DNA of 64,000 nt, from assembly GCA_023426245.1 (NCBI GenBank), contig JAFABB010000004.1, forward strand, positions 1 through 64,000, written 5' to 3'. The notes below the pieces were generated by a model. That model worked only from the letters and a program-made list of their open reading frames with translations, was not told the DNA's origin and did not search any database. Below are positions 9,227 to 17,367 of the stretch, one piece after another; within the stretch, counting starts at the first letter, position 1, and the number at the start of each line of letters is the position of its first letter. The stretch comes from Bacillota bacterium (lineage in GTDB: Bacteria > Bacillota > UBA4882 > UBA8346). Made by a program: the position numbers and the translations under genes.

Positions 9227-9406
9227 GGTTTTTTGTATGAATACAGTAATGTTTATTCTATAATATCCTATTCATTGTTTCTTGACAACGCTGAATTTTT
9301 CTCTTTTTCTGCGGAGGAATATTAATATTTAATTTTTTTCAAGCGATGCTTCTTCTTTCGCCCAATTAAAAAAGGGACAACTCTTTCTCTGAGCTGTCCT
9401 TTTTTC
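9227..9406 (+). ncRNA. Candidate small RNA
   Basis: A near-consensus promoter (9192-9220) and a T-tailed hairpin (9375-9406) on the same strand bound about 180 bases with no convincing coding frame. The only ATG frame (eight codons near 9237) has no ribosome binding site. A GGAGG near 9314 is not followed by a start codon at a useful distance. No known RNA family was recognised. Confidence 0.35.
9375..9406. terminator. Bidirectional terminator
   Basis: GGACAACTC (9375-9383) pairs with GAGCTGTCC (9391-9399) with one G-T pair. T-runs follow in both directions. On the minus strand it ends the serine hydrolase gene; on the plus strand it would end the candidate RNA at 9227. Confidence 0.85.
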
Positions 9407-9419
9407 TTGGCTTTTTATT

Positions 9420-10541
9420 TTATAATAGAAAGTCAAATGTCCCGGATTCGATTTTTTTACCTTCAGCCAAAACATACTCATTGATGACTTTGACGGCCAA
9501 TCTTTGAGCGACCTTCATTCCCGTATTGCCGTTTGTCATAATAACCACACCCTGCTTGGACTTTTTGCCGGTAATCATCATGCTGCAATAATAATAATTG
9601 TTTCCCCAATGCCAATAAAAATCCTCTCCCGGGTGCTGCAAAAGACCCATCCCCAGTCCCCAATAAATATTACTCCGCCATTTCACCATCGGACTGAGCA
9701 TTTGATCCACGGTTTCCGACTTCAGCAGGGTAGGGTGACAAATCTCCATATTAAATTCAGCCATATCGGTCGGTGTAGACAATAAACTGTAAGCCGCATT
9801 GACGTTCATTTTCGTAATAGGGGTACTTATTCCGGCCTCATGCCCGTTGGCAAGCAAGGCTTCCATCTCTTTCGTCAAAACAAAGGAACTTGAATTCATC
9901 GATAAAGGCTTGATAATGGTTTGATCCATAAATTGATCAAAAGGTAAACCGGTTACGTCTTCCAACACTTGTTGAAGGTAACGGAACCCGGCGCCTGAAT
10001 ATGAAAAGTAACTGCCTGGCGGAAAATATACCTTCCGGTCGCCTCCGTCGGAAGCATTGGATAGTCCCGAAGTATGGGTAAGAATCATTCGAAGGGTAAT
10101 TTTATCGGCATATTTAGGATCCGGAAGATACTCTTCTTTCAAGTATTTGTTTAGCGGCTCGGTCAAAGACAATTTCCCTTGTTCCACTAAAATAAGGGCG
10201 GCATAGGCCGTTAAGGTTTTACTAAAGGAAGCCGCTTCGAAAATGGTTTTTTCATCAACCGGTTCTCCGGTGCTGGCGTTTTTAACCCCAAATCCTTCAG
10301 TGTATTGGATTCCCTGATCATTAAAAATAGCCACGGAAAGCCCCGGAACCTTATTCTTTTTCATTTCTGCCAGGATATATGGCTTTAAGGGCGAGAAATC
10401 CGCATCAGGCTCTTCTGAGTCCGGCAGAGCGGCCGTTGGAGAATCGATGAATATTACGCCGACAAAAAGCAACACCAGCAACACGATAAGATATAAATAC
10501 AATAAACCTTTTGCTTGCAGCAACTTTATAAATACTTTCAT
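9420..10541 (-). CDS. Serine hydrolase, class C beta-lactamase family
   Basis: A 373-residue membrane-anchored enzyme of the penicillin-binding-protein-like beta-lactamase (PF00144) fold. It has one N-terminal membrane segment (about 13-32) and an extracytoplasmic catalytic domain. The nucleophile motif SxxK is SFSK at 105-108, the second motif is YSG in SYFSYSGAGF, and the third is HWG in FYWHWGNN. Such enzymes include D-aminopeptidases, esterases and beta-lactamases, so substrate cannot be told. The HWG form is common in esterase- and peptidase-like members. Upstream the ribosome binding site is weak. It is a single-gene unit with its own terminator. Confidence 0.87.
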   Translation of the reverse strand: MKVFIKLLQAKGLLYLYLIVLLVLLFVGVIFIDSPTAALPDSEEPDADFSPLKPYILAEMKKNKVPGLSVAIFNDQGIQYTEGFGVKNASTGEPVDEKTIFEAASFSKTLTAYAALILVEQGKLSLTEPLNKYLKEEYLPDPKYADKITLRMILTHTSGLSNASDGGDRKVYFPPGSYFSYSGAGFRYLQQVLEDVTGLPFDQFMDQTIIKPLSMNSSSFVLTKEMEALLANGHEAGISTPITKMNVNAAYSLLSTPTDMAEFNMEICHPTLLKSETVDQMLSPMVKWRSNIYWGLGMGLLQHPGEDFYWHWGNNYYYCSMMITGKKSKQGVVIMTNGNTGMKVAQRLAVKVINEYVLAEGKKIESGTFDFLL

Positions 10542-10880
10542 CTTGCGATTATCCGCTTTCTTGCCATTTTATGAAAAAAAGAACTAAATTACTAGTATTT
10601 CTCTTCTCTAAGCATACACCCGATAATTCAAAAATGGCTACGGTCTTTAGTTAAGATTTTGTAAAATCTTGTTCCATTTTTTGAACCCCATTCAAAATAC
10701 TAAAATGGCGTTTATGGTTAAAATAGTGAACCCGCACCTGGATTCAATGGATGTTAGCATCATTAGGAAGTTTTCTTGATTGGATCAATAAAAAAAGAGA
10801 AGTCTCATCTCATCTTAGAGACATCCCTGATACAATGAATTCGATGGCTGTCAAAAAAATAATTGAACATGAATACCCCT
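10542..10880. other. Intergenic region, nothing recognised
   Basis: About 340 bases between two minus-strand genes. No terminator for the LysM gene, no clear promoter for the hydrolase and no coding frame with a ribosome binding site were found. Confidence 0.4.
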
Positions 10881-11171
10881 TTAGGACATCCTCCTCCGCC
10901 TCCGGCCAAATTTTGCCCGGCGTCTTCGCTCAAGTTCTCTTCTTCGCCTTCGTTCCAATTCTGCCCGGCGTCTTTCTGCAAACCGGGGTCCTCTCGCCGA
11001 AGGAGGGTCTCCCGGCATTGCAATAACTTGCCCAGTCACTAGATAATCGGAGTCCATCATCGGATTGATCTCCACAATTGTTTCGACAGTCGTCCCATAT
11101 CGCTTGGCCAAATTTTCAAACGTATCATCGGATTGAACGATATATGCAAATGTCTTTGAAGAATTCATCAT
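10881..11171 (-). CDS. LysM-domain protein with arginine-rich repeat tail
   Basis: A 96-residue protein. Residues about 8-54 form one LysM domain (YIVQSDDTFENLAKRYG ... INP ... LVTGQVIAMPG), which binds peptidoglycan or related glycans. Residues about 58-96 are a strongly basic tail made of repeats of the type ERRRRREL, ending RRRRRMS. No signal peptide is present, which is usual for spore-coat or spore-cortex LysM proteins such as SafA or the small LysM proteins of spore formers, but that link is inference. AGGTGAG lies just before the ATG-ATG start. The GC-rich repeats that encode the tail differ from the flanking AT-rich DNA. Confidence 0.75.
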   Translation of the reverse strand: MMNSSKTFAYIVQSDDTFENLAKRYGTTVETIVEINPMMDSDYLVTGQVIAMPGDPPSARGPRFAERRRAELERRRRRELERRRRAKFGRRRRRMS

Positions 11172-11420
11172 CTTCTCACCTCGCTATTTCCTGATGTATC
11201 ATATGAAAAAATGACAAAGTCCGCTATAGACAAAAGGCATTATTTCCAAAAGCCCTGGATAATCCCCAGCATTTACCCTGAACCCTATCGAGAAGCCTCA
11301 AAGTTACGGATCCGTTCCATCATCAACACCCCCTCAACAAGTCAGATCCTACCCAGATTTAAATCATGAATCATACGGCTCATCACCGATATGAACCGGA
11401 ACCCTGAACCTCTTTGTTTT

Positions 11421-11711
11421 TTACCGCCCTTCCTTATAACTCTTTTGAAAGTTTGACAATTGCTTCATTCGTTTCTTCTGTTCCAGGCTTAGGCGTTGAT
11501 TTTGTTTGGATTCCATATATTTGGCTTCTTTCTGCAATTTATAGTAGCCGTTTAAACGGTGTTTACTCAAAAACCCTTCTTTAATGGCCCGCAAAACTGC
11601 ACAGTCAGGTTCATTGGTATGACTGCAATTTCTAAAACGGCACCCACTGGCCAACTCTTCAATATCCGAGAAGGTGATGTTCACCCCGTCGGAAACTTCA
11701 ACATTGCTCAA
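11421..11711 (-). pseudogene. rsgA: 3' remnant of rsgA (ribosome small-subunit GTPase)
   Basis: This frame encodes only the C-terminal zinc-binding part of RsgA: FSDIEELASGCRFRNCSH, EPDCAVLRAIKEG and LNGYYKLQKEAKYME match the conserved CxxxxCxH...C zinc site and the following helices. The G-domain that should precede it (over 200 residues) is absent. RsgA similarity begins directly after the TGA of the upstream CD3324-like gene and in the same frame, where RNL would align with the family's REL. The only possible start is TTG without a good ribosome binding site. I read it as a truncated gene left by a deletion or insertion; a stand-alone zinc peptide is less likely. Confidence 0.7.
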
Positions 11712-11717
11712 GTTTCG

Positions 11718-12074
11718 TCATTTTTGCACCTCAAGGATTCTTTCAGCAAATTCCTGAATTTCTGGTTGCTGCAGTCGATCATTCTGTTCCCCGAAAAACT
11801 CATCGCGCTGCCTCATTCCCCATACAATCTTGCGGATGCTGTCATCGGAAAGGTTGTATTTTTGAGAAAGCTCGCGAATGGTTACACCCTTTCGATAAAA
11901 ATCCACGATTTCCTGATTCCGTTCCCGGTATTTTTCACGGGTCCCGTTCGCCGCCCCCCACCTGCTTCTGCCTTTTTGGGGTTTGGGTATATAAACCAGT
12001 TCCCCCTGCACATAATCTTGAACTTTTGAAAGCAACCACTCAGGAAGTAAATTTTTAGCGTTTTTGTATTCCAT
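11718..12074 (-). CDS. CD3324 family HTH protein
   Basis: A 118-residue cytoplasmic protein of the CD3324 type found in clostridia. The layout is typical: MEYKNAKNLLPEWLLSKVQ, then VQGELVYIPKP, a short KKWG-like segment with GTRE, and a C-terminal helix-turn-helix in which TIRELSQKYNLSDDSIRKIV is the recognition unit. This suggests DNA binding; targets are unknown. The ATG at 12074 is chosen for family agreement; GGAGGG lies 13 bases upstream, rather far. The gene lies just downstream of a strong minus-strand terminator at 12143-12165, so it may have its own promoter. Its stop codon adjoins the rsgA remnant. Confidence 0.8.
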   Translation of the reverse strand: MEYKNAKNLLPEWLLSKVQDYVQGELVYIPKPQKGRSRWGAANGTREKYRERNQEIVDFYRKGVTIRELSQKYNLSDDSIRKIVWGMRQRDEFFGEQNDRLQQPEIQEFAERILEVQK

Positions 12075-12142
12075 AGGTTTGTTGCCACCCTCCATCGTTG
12101 AAGTTTTATTTTGATACGAAGAATCAAAATAGGCATAAAAAA

Positions 12143-12165
12143 GCCGCGGCAATAACTCCCGCGGC
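12143..12165 (-). terminator. Strong minus-strand terminator
   Basis: GCCGCGG pairs with CCGCGGC around a nine-base loop, followed on the minus strand by TTTTTT. It closes the transcription unit that begins at the promoter at 12592. A second hairpin (AGCATGG/CCATGCT, 12184-12207) precedes it. Confidence 0.8.
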
Positions 12166-12325
12166 CTTTCCGACAAATAAAGAAGCATGGATAACCTTCA
12201 CCATGCTGATGTTTTACTATATTCAGGCTAAAAGGGTTATTCAAACGCGCACGCGCGCTTCCCGGCAGAAGTCCCATTAGAGCGTATCGTAAATAAACGG
12301 CCATCAGAAATGGGCAAGATACACT

Positions 12326-12517
12326 CTACTTAAGTAAAACGTTCACAATCATTGAGTAGTTATTTAGAGAACGTTTTACTAGTGCCCGCATAACAAATGA
12401 AAGGTATGTCACTCCAAAGATACCTTCAATAAATACTGATCCATCTAACTTCGCGGCGCCAAGCTTTCTGCCGATATTTAGTTAAGAAACAGCCACCTCA
12501 ATTTGGATTTCAGCCAT
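12326..12517 (-). pseudogene. Small gene broken by an in-frame TAA
   Basis: From ATG at 12517 the frame reads MAEIQIEVAVS, then TAA at 12484-12482, and then stays open in the same frame for 51 codons to TAG at 12326 (beginning LNIGRKLGAAKLDG, ending NVLLK). AAAGGAG lies seven bases before the ATG and a near-perfect promoter lies further up. I do not recognise the family. It is either a small gene killed by a point mutation, an 11-residue peptide gene, or chance. The part after the stop contains a perfect 12-bp inverted repeat (12333-12344 and 12369-12380). Confidence 0.4.
12333..12380. repeat. Perfect 12-bp inverted repeat
   Basis: AGTAAAACGTTC at 12333-12344 and GAACGTTTTACT at 12369-12380, separated by 24 bases. 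Each arm centres on AACGTT, itself a palindrome of the kind bound by LacI-family regulators. No T-run follows, so it is not a typical terminator. Confidence 0.6.
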
Positions 12518-12563
12518 CAATAACACTCCTTTCGCCTGTTAAAATTTAACTTCTTTTGGTTTC

Positions 12564-12592
12564 ATTATATGATCCGGTTAGTTCCCGGTCAA
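12564..12592 (-). promoter_or_regulatory. Sigma-A promoter of the broken small gene
   Basis: TTGACC at 12592-12587, 17 bases, TATAAT at 12569-12564 on the minus strand. The predicted transcript starts near 12557, 40 bases before the ATG at 12517. Confidence 0.75.
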
Positions 12593-12640
12593 GCGAGTAA
12601 ATAAATATAATTGTTTATTCCGGATAAAACTGATACTTCA

Positions 12641-12674
12641 ATTGTAAACCATAATTTTTAATGTGGTTGACAAT
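12641..12674. promoter_or_regulatory. BirA (biotin repressor) operator
   Basis: ATTGTAAACC at 12641-12650, 14 bases, then GGTTGACAAT at 12665-12674. This is the two-part BirA box of Bacillota. The right half covers the -35 hexamer of the bioY promoter, so biotinyl-AMP-BirA should block RNA polymerase when biotin is plentiful. Confidence 0.92.
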
Positions 12675-12695
12675 TGAATGGTTTTCAATTACAAT
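12667..12695 (+). promoter_or_regulatory. Sigma-A promoter of the biotin operon
   Basis: TTGACA at 12667-12672, 17 bases, TACAAT at 12690-12695. It lies inside and just after the BirA operator, 48 bases before the bioY start. Confidence 0.88.
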
Positions 12696-12743
12696 ATCCT
12701 CATCTTGGAAAAATAAACTAACTAAAAAAAAGGAAGTGCACCA

Positions 12744-13295
12744 GTGGGACAATCTCAATCATTGAACCTGCGTCAAATCATTTTCATCTCTCTCTTTACA
12801 GCATTGATTATTATTGGCGGATATATCAGTTTCCCTATCCCCGTCAGTCCCTTGCCCATCGTTTTGGCGGATTTCTTTATCATGCTGGCCGGATTAACGC
12901 TGGGAGCTTCTGCTGCCTCAGGCAGCGTAGGATTGTTTTTGTTTCTAGGCGCAATTGGGTTACCGGTCTTTGCAGGTGGAGAAGCCGGTCTGGCCGTATT
13001 TATCGGGCCCAAGGGAGGATTCTTATTGGGATATTTACTTTGTGCTTGGATTGCCGGACTGATCAGCTCACAAGGAAAACCTTCCCGTTTCAAAGATTTG
13101 ATCGCTTTAATTGGAGGCAACATCCTTCTGTATGCGCCCGGGGCTTTTTGGCTGAAAACTGTCCTGAAAATCAATTGGGATAAGGCTTTGGTGCTTAGCG
13201 TCTATCCCTTTATGATCGGTATGGTCATCAAAATCGTAGCCGCCATTGCATTAGCTCAAGCTCTGCGGCCATTATTAAAGAATGAACCGCGATAA
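12744..13295 (+). CDS. bioY: Biotin ECF transporter S component BioY
   Basis: BioY is the substrate-binding membrane subunit of the biotin ECF transporter. The 183-residue protein has the six-segment hydrophobic profile and the family pattern: ALIIIGGYISFPIPVSPLPI near the N-terminus, LTLGASAASGSVGLFLFLGAIGLPVFAGG in the middle, GPKGGFLLGYLLCAW, and a late GALWLK-like segment. Start is GTG with AAGGAAG upstream. It is the first gene of a four-gene operon with dedicated energising subunits, so import should not depend on a shared ECF module. Confidence 0.95.
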   Translation: MGQSQSLNLRQIIFISLFTALIIIGGYISFPIPVSPLPIVLADFFIMLAGLTLGASAASGSVGLFLFLGAIGLPVFAGGEAGLAVFIGPKGGFLLGYLLCAWIAGLISSQGKPSRFKDLIALIGGNILLYAPGAFWLKTVLKINWDKALVLSVYPFMIGMVIKIVAAIALAQALRPLLKNEPR

Positions 13296-13379
13296 ACGAT
13301 AAAACTGAACCTCTTCGTTGTAGTGATAAACCAAAAACATGCAGTGAAGCTTTAAAATAACATAAAGCGGGATCTTTCA

Positions 13380-14156
13380 ATGGATAACAAGACGAATCCA
13401 AACCATGAAAACATCTTGGAAACAAAAAGTTTAACCCATACTTTCGCAAACGGTTTTACTGCAATCCATGATATCAATCTGACAATCCGTCCCGGGGAAT
13501 TTGTGATTATCGCCGGAGCCAATGGTTCCGGCAAAACCGTTTTGATACGACATTTCAACGGGTTGCTTATGCCAAGCCAAGGCGCAGTGTTCCTCCAGGG
13601 AAAACCTATTAAAGACGACCTAATCGCAGCCCGTAAAAAGGTGGGCCTGATCTTCCAAAATTCCGATAATCAAATTGTGGGTCAAACCATCAAGGAGGAT
13701 GTGGCTTTCGGGCCCGAAAACCTGGGCTTGCCACGGCAAGAAGTTGAAAAGCGGGTTCTGCAAGCTCTCGAGGCAGTTGGACTCGGCGATATTTCCGATC
13801 ATCCTCCCCATACTCTATCCGGTGGTCAAAAGCGTAAATTGGCCATTGCCGGAATTTTGGCCATGAATCCCGAAATCATCGTTTTTGATGAACCCTTCAC
13901 AGGCCTCGATTATCCGGGGGTACTTCAAGTGCTGACCCAAATCGTGGCCCTGCATCAAAAAGGCCATACCATTATTTTAGTAACTCACGAACTCGAAAAA
14001 GTGCTTGCCCATGCCACCCGCTTGATGATTATGGAGAAAGGACAAATTGTGCAAGACGGTCATCCCGAAACTCTTATGGCGAAATTGGAAACTTACGGAA
14101 TCCATCGGCCATTTGGAAAAGACCGCAGCATAAAGACGATAACATGGCTGAGTTGA
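13380..14156 (+). CDS. bioM: ECF transporter ATPase (BioM/EcfA type)
   Basis: A 258-residue ABC ATPase that should power BioY through the T component. Visible motifs: Walker A GANGSGKT at about residues 46-53, Q-loop FQNSDNQIVGQT, the ECF-typical acidic patch VAFGPENLG, signature LSGGQKRKLAIAG, Walker B IIVFDEPF and H-loop VTHELE. The QNxDNQ and FGPEN forms are typical of ECF ATPases. Only one ATPase is encoded, so it probably acts as a homodimer as in BioMNY, unlike the EcfA1-A2 pair of shared modules. It lies 84 bases after bioY and overlaps the next gene by 13 bases. Confidence 0.93.
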   Translation: MDNKTNPNHENILETKSLTHTFANGFTAIHDINLTIRPGEFVIIAGANGSGKTVLIRHFNGLLMPSQGAVFLQGKPIKDDLIAARKKVGLIFQNSDNQIVGQTIKEDVAFGPENLGLPRQEVEKRVLQALEAVGLGDISDHPPHTLSGGQKRKLAIAGILAMNPEIIVFDEPFTGLDYPGVLQVLTQIVALHQKGHTIILVTHELEKVLAHATRLMIMEKGQIVQDGHPETLMAKLETYGIHRPFGKDRSIKTITWLS

Positions 14157-14917
14157 ATATTTATCATTATTTGCCCAAAGATTCCTTCGTCCACCATATG
14201 GACGGACGGTTCAAATTGATTTGTATGGTTTTGCTCAGCATCGCCACCAGTATCACCAGTCATATTACGGATTTAATCGCATTGTCCATGTTATTCATGT
14301 TGGTACTTTTTAGTTCCAAATTACCGGTTTCAAAACTTTTCCTGGAGCTTCGCTATTTTATTTTTCTGATATCCATGGTGTTTTTGGTCCATTCCTTCAG
14401 TATTCCGGGTACTCCCTTGACCCATTGGCCATTTATGAATCCAACCCGCGAAGGATTGATATCCGGATTACTTTTCGGATGGCGCATTCTTTTATTGGTC
14501 GCCATCAGCGTGATCGTAACGGCAACCACGACCCTTTCGACGCTAAAGGATGCAACCCAATGGTTACTGCGCCCAGTCCCTTTAGTTCCCGAAGCCAAAG
14601 TGGCTACCATGATCGGTCTCACCTTCACACTGGTACCGCTTATTTTTGATCAGGCTTCGGAAATACTGGATGCCCAAAAAGCAAGATGTATTGCAGGACG
14701 AAAAAATCCGGTGAGCCGGATCATCTTTTTGGTATTTCCCTTGATGTTGCAAACCTTTCGGAGGGCCGATGAAATAGTGGATGCTATGGAATCACGGTGT
14801 TATTCCACTGAAAGGACGCCTGCGTCTTTTAAGGCAAAATCCAGCGATTGGATAGTATTGATTTTTTCAGCTCTCCTCTGTGGGGTAATATTATGGCAAA
14901 TACCTTTGAAATTTTGA
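14144..14917 (+). CDS. bioN: ECF transporter T component (BioN/EcfT type)
   Basis: The T component links the ATPase to BioY in the membrane. The 257-residue protein has several hydrophobic segments in the N-terminal half (from LICMVLLSIATSI) and the two coupling-helix motifs, seen here as ASEILDAQKARCI and ADEIVDAMESRCY; both keep the A-R-spacing typical of EcfT (ARG/ARC forms). It starts inside the end of the ATPase gene, which suggests translational coupling. It is 58 bases before bioB. Confidence 0.92.
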   Translation: MAELNIYHYLPKDSFVHHMDGRFKLICMVLLSIATSITSHITDLIALSMLFMLVLFSSKLPVSKLFLELRYFIFLISMVFLVHSFSIPGTPLTHWPFMNPTREGLISGLLFGWRILLLVAISVIVTATTTLSTLKDATQWLLRPVPLVPEAKVATMIGLTFTLVPLIFDQASEILDAQKARCIAGRKNPVSRIIFLVFPLMLQTFRRADEIVDAMESRCYSTERTPASFKAKSSDWIVLIFSALLCGVILWQIPLKF

Positions 14918-14975
14918 TTTTTCATTCATATAAAATCTTGCCAAGCAATTTAAATTGAAGGAGTCGTGACCGTCA

Positions 14976-15914
14976 ATGAATGAAACTAAAAATCAGATTC
15001 AGGAAATTAGGGAATACATTTCAATGCCGCTCATGGAATTGCTCGCACTGGCCGACAAGACCCGGCAAGAATTCTGCGGCCCGAAATTGGATATCTGTAG
15101 TATCATCAATGCCAAATCAGGTGCCTGTAGTGAAAATTGTAAGTTTTGCGCCCAGTCAAGTCACTATCACACCAAAACATCCTATTATCCGCTACTTTCC
15201 GAACAGGAAATTTTAGATGCGGCTTTGAAAGCCAAAGAAATAGGAGCTAAAAGATTTGGCATTGTCACCAGCGGACACTCTACTGACACTCATGAAATTC
15301 ACCAAATCTGCCGTGTGATTTCCAAAATCAAATCGGAAACCCATTTAGAAGTTTGCGCTTCACTGGGCATTCTTTCGAAAGAAGAATTAACTCAGCTACA
15401 CCAAGCCGGACTTTCCCGCTTTCATCATAATATCGAAACTTCCCCCTCTTTTTATCAACAAATATGCACGACTCATGACTTTACGGATAGAATCAAAACG
15501 ATTCATTATGCCAGACTGGCAGGCCTGGAAGTTTGCTGCGGCGGAATCTTAGGACTCGGAGAGAGCTGGCAGGATCGAATCGAAATGGTCTTAACCTTAA
15601 AAGATTTAGAAGTGAATTCCGTTCCTTTAAATATACTCCTGCCCATTCCAGGCACTCCTTTAGCGTCTTCCGTTTCCATCTCTCCTTTTGAAATAGTCCG
15701 GACGATTGCGATTTTCCGGATCATTTTAAAATACCCGGTAATTAAAATAGCAGCGGGCCGGGAGACTTCGTTTAAAGATTTTCAAGGACTGGGTTTTATG
15801 GCCGGCGCTAATGGATTGATAACCGGAGGATACCTTACAACAAAAGGCCGGCAAGTGGAAGAGGATCAAACATTTGTCGAATCGTTCAAAAACTATTGGA
15901 ATCTGAATCAATAA
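14976..15914 (+). CDS. bioB: Biotin synthase
   Basis: BioB is a radical SAM enzyme that inserts sulfur into dethiobiotin. The 312-residue protein has the radical SAM motif in SGACSENCKFCAQS (C-x3-C-x2-C), the family FHHNIETS segment, PLNILLPIPGTPL and IKIAAGRE with the arginine and asparagine residues around the auxiliary cluster, and GANGLITGGYLTT near the C-terminus. GAAGGAG precedes the ATG. It closes the bioY operon. No bioA, bioD, bioF or bioW is present in the window, so the operon is suited to taking up biotin or dethiobiotin and finishing the last step. The stop codon is one base away from the convergent MFS gene. Confidence 0.95.
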   Translation: MNETKNQIQEIREYISMPLMELLALADKTRQEFCGPKLDICSIINAKSGACSENCKFCAQSSHYHTKTSYYPLLSEQEILDAALKAKEIGAKRFGIVTSGHSTDTHEIHQICRVISKIKSETHLEVCASLGILSKEELTQLHQAGLSRFHHNIETSPSFYQQICTTHDFTDRIKTIHYARLAGLEVCCGGILGLGESWQDRIEMVLTLKDLEVNSVPLNILLPIPGTPLASSVSISPFEIVRTIAIFRIILKYPVIKIAAGRETSFKDFQGLGFMAGANGLITGGYLTTKGRQVEEDQTFVESFKNYWNLNQ

Positions 15915-15915
15915 C

Positions 15916-17325
15916 CTACCCTCTTGTCGACCCTCTTACCAGCGAAGTTATTACTGCCAAGCAGGCAATAGCCGCTCCCATAAGATAGGTTACATGCAGG
16001 GCTCCTTCAAATGCCGATTGATACAAAAGATGTCCACCGAGCCCCCGGCTTTTCAAACTGGCCGTTAATCCAATTTGGCTGGAGGAAAAAACAGCTCCCG
16101 ATATGGCTACACCCAGAACCATGCCGATATTTCTCATTGTCGCAAGCATCCCCGAAGCCACACCGCTTTTATCTCGGGATACGGCTCCCATTATCGCGCT
16201 ATTGTTGGGGGTTTGAAACAATCCCATGCCGAAGCCAACCACAATCAGCCCGGCGATCATTAGAACATGGGGCGAATCCGCTTTTAAGTAGCTTAAAATA
16301 CCCATTCCTATTGCCATAATCGCCATTCCCGCCGAACTGATATAGCGGGTATCCATCCGATCCGATAGGGTGCCGCTGATCGGCGCCACCACCATGGTAG
16401 CCAGCGGCATTGCCAAGTATAATACTCCGGCTTGGTCCGGCGGCAGGCCCTTTAACTTTTGAAGATAAAAAGGAATCAGCAAAATAATGGTATTTTGAGC
16501 CATATAATTTAAAAGCGCCGAAAGATTACTCATGGCAAAAAGACGGTTTTTAAATAATGTAATATCAAATAACGGGAATTGGGCGGCCTTTTCCCAGAAT
16601 ATGAAGCCTGCCACAAGTCCCAGACCCACTATCATGGTCACGATGATCCCGGCGTGCGTCCAGCCTAACTCTTCCACTAAACTAAGGGATAGCAAAATAC
16701 AAATTAATGCTGCAAATATAAGACCCGCCCCCATCCAATCAAAGGGTTGGTCCATCCGTTCATCCTTTTGATGAATGACTTGCCGTCCAAACAAAAAAGC
16801 TCCGATTCCGATGGGAATATTAACAAAAAATATGCTTTGCCAGCCGAAAAAGGATGTCAAAAATCCTCCAATCGCCGGGCCCAAGGTCAAGGCGACAGCA
16901 ACAGCAACAGCCGTAATACTCAAAGCTTTACCCCTATCCTGCGGTGCAACGGTATCCGTAACGATGGCAGGCCCCATCGCCATCAACATCCCGGCGCCAA
17001 TCGCCTGAATAGCCCGAAAAACAATTAACATCTGGATTGAACCCGCCAGGCCACACAATATCGAACCGGCGGTGAAAACGACAAGGCCTGTGGTATAAAT
17101 CCGCTTATGGCCGTACATGTCTCCCAATCGCCCATAAGCTAAAAGAAGGCTGCTGATGATGAGTAAGTAAGACATTACAGTCCATTCGACCATTGAAAGA
17201 GAAGTATGGAAATAGGCACTGATATTGGGTAAAACTAAATTAACAACACTTCCGTCAAAGGCCGACATAAAAGTACCAATAGCTACCGCCAGTAAAGTCG
17301 CCCTTTTTCGCTGCATGAAATTCAT
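15916..17325 (-). CDS. MFS drug exporter, DHA2 (EmrB/QacA) family
   Basis: A 469-residue inner-membrane proton antiporter with about 14 hydrophobic segments. DHA2 motifs are visible: DGSVVNLVLPNI in the first segment, motif A GRLGDMYGHKR at about 66-76, motif B in FRAIQAIGAGMLMAMGPAIV, and motif C in LTLGPAIGGFL. GGGGG lies before the ATG. It stands alone: no TetR or MarR regulator and no membrane-fusion partner is adjacent, so it is probably a single-component pump. Its 3' end abuts bioB with one base between, and no terminator is seen in the gap, so the two transcripts must overlap. Confidence 0.92.
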   Translation of the reverse strand: MNFMQRKRATLLAVAIGTFMSAFDGSVVNLVLPNISAYFHTSLSMVEWTVMSYLLIISSLLLAYGRLGDMYGHKRIYTTGLVVFTAGSILCGLAGSIQMLIVFRAIQAIGAGMLMAMGPAIVTDTVAPQDRGKALSITAVAVAVALTLGPAIGGFLTSFFGWQSIFFVNIPIGIGAFLFGRQVIHQKDERMDQPFDWMGAGLIFAALICILLSLSLVEELGWTHAGIIVTMIVGLGLVAGFIFWEKAAQFPLFDITLFKNRLFAMSNLSALLNYMAQNTIILLIPFYLQKLKGLPPDQAGVLYLAMPLATMVVAPISGTLSDRMDTRYISSAGMAIMAIGMGILSYLKADSPHVLMIAGLIVVGFGMGLFQTPNNSAIMGAVSRDKSGVASGMLATMRNIGMVLGVAISGAVFSSSQIGLTASLKSRGLGGHLLYQSAFEGALHVTYLMGAAIACLAVITSLVRGSTRG

Positions 17326-17367
17326 GACAATCCCCCAAAATTTTGATAAGATATTGGCTAAACCCTA

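Noticed and set aside
10751..11026. Plus-strand 91-codon frame opposite the LysM gene
   Set aside because: It reflects the GC-rich repeats of the arginine tail read on the other strand.
11882..12304. 140-codon minus-strand frame
   Set aside because: It overlaps the CD3324-like gene in another frame, runs across a strong terminator and has no family pattern.
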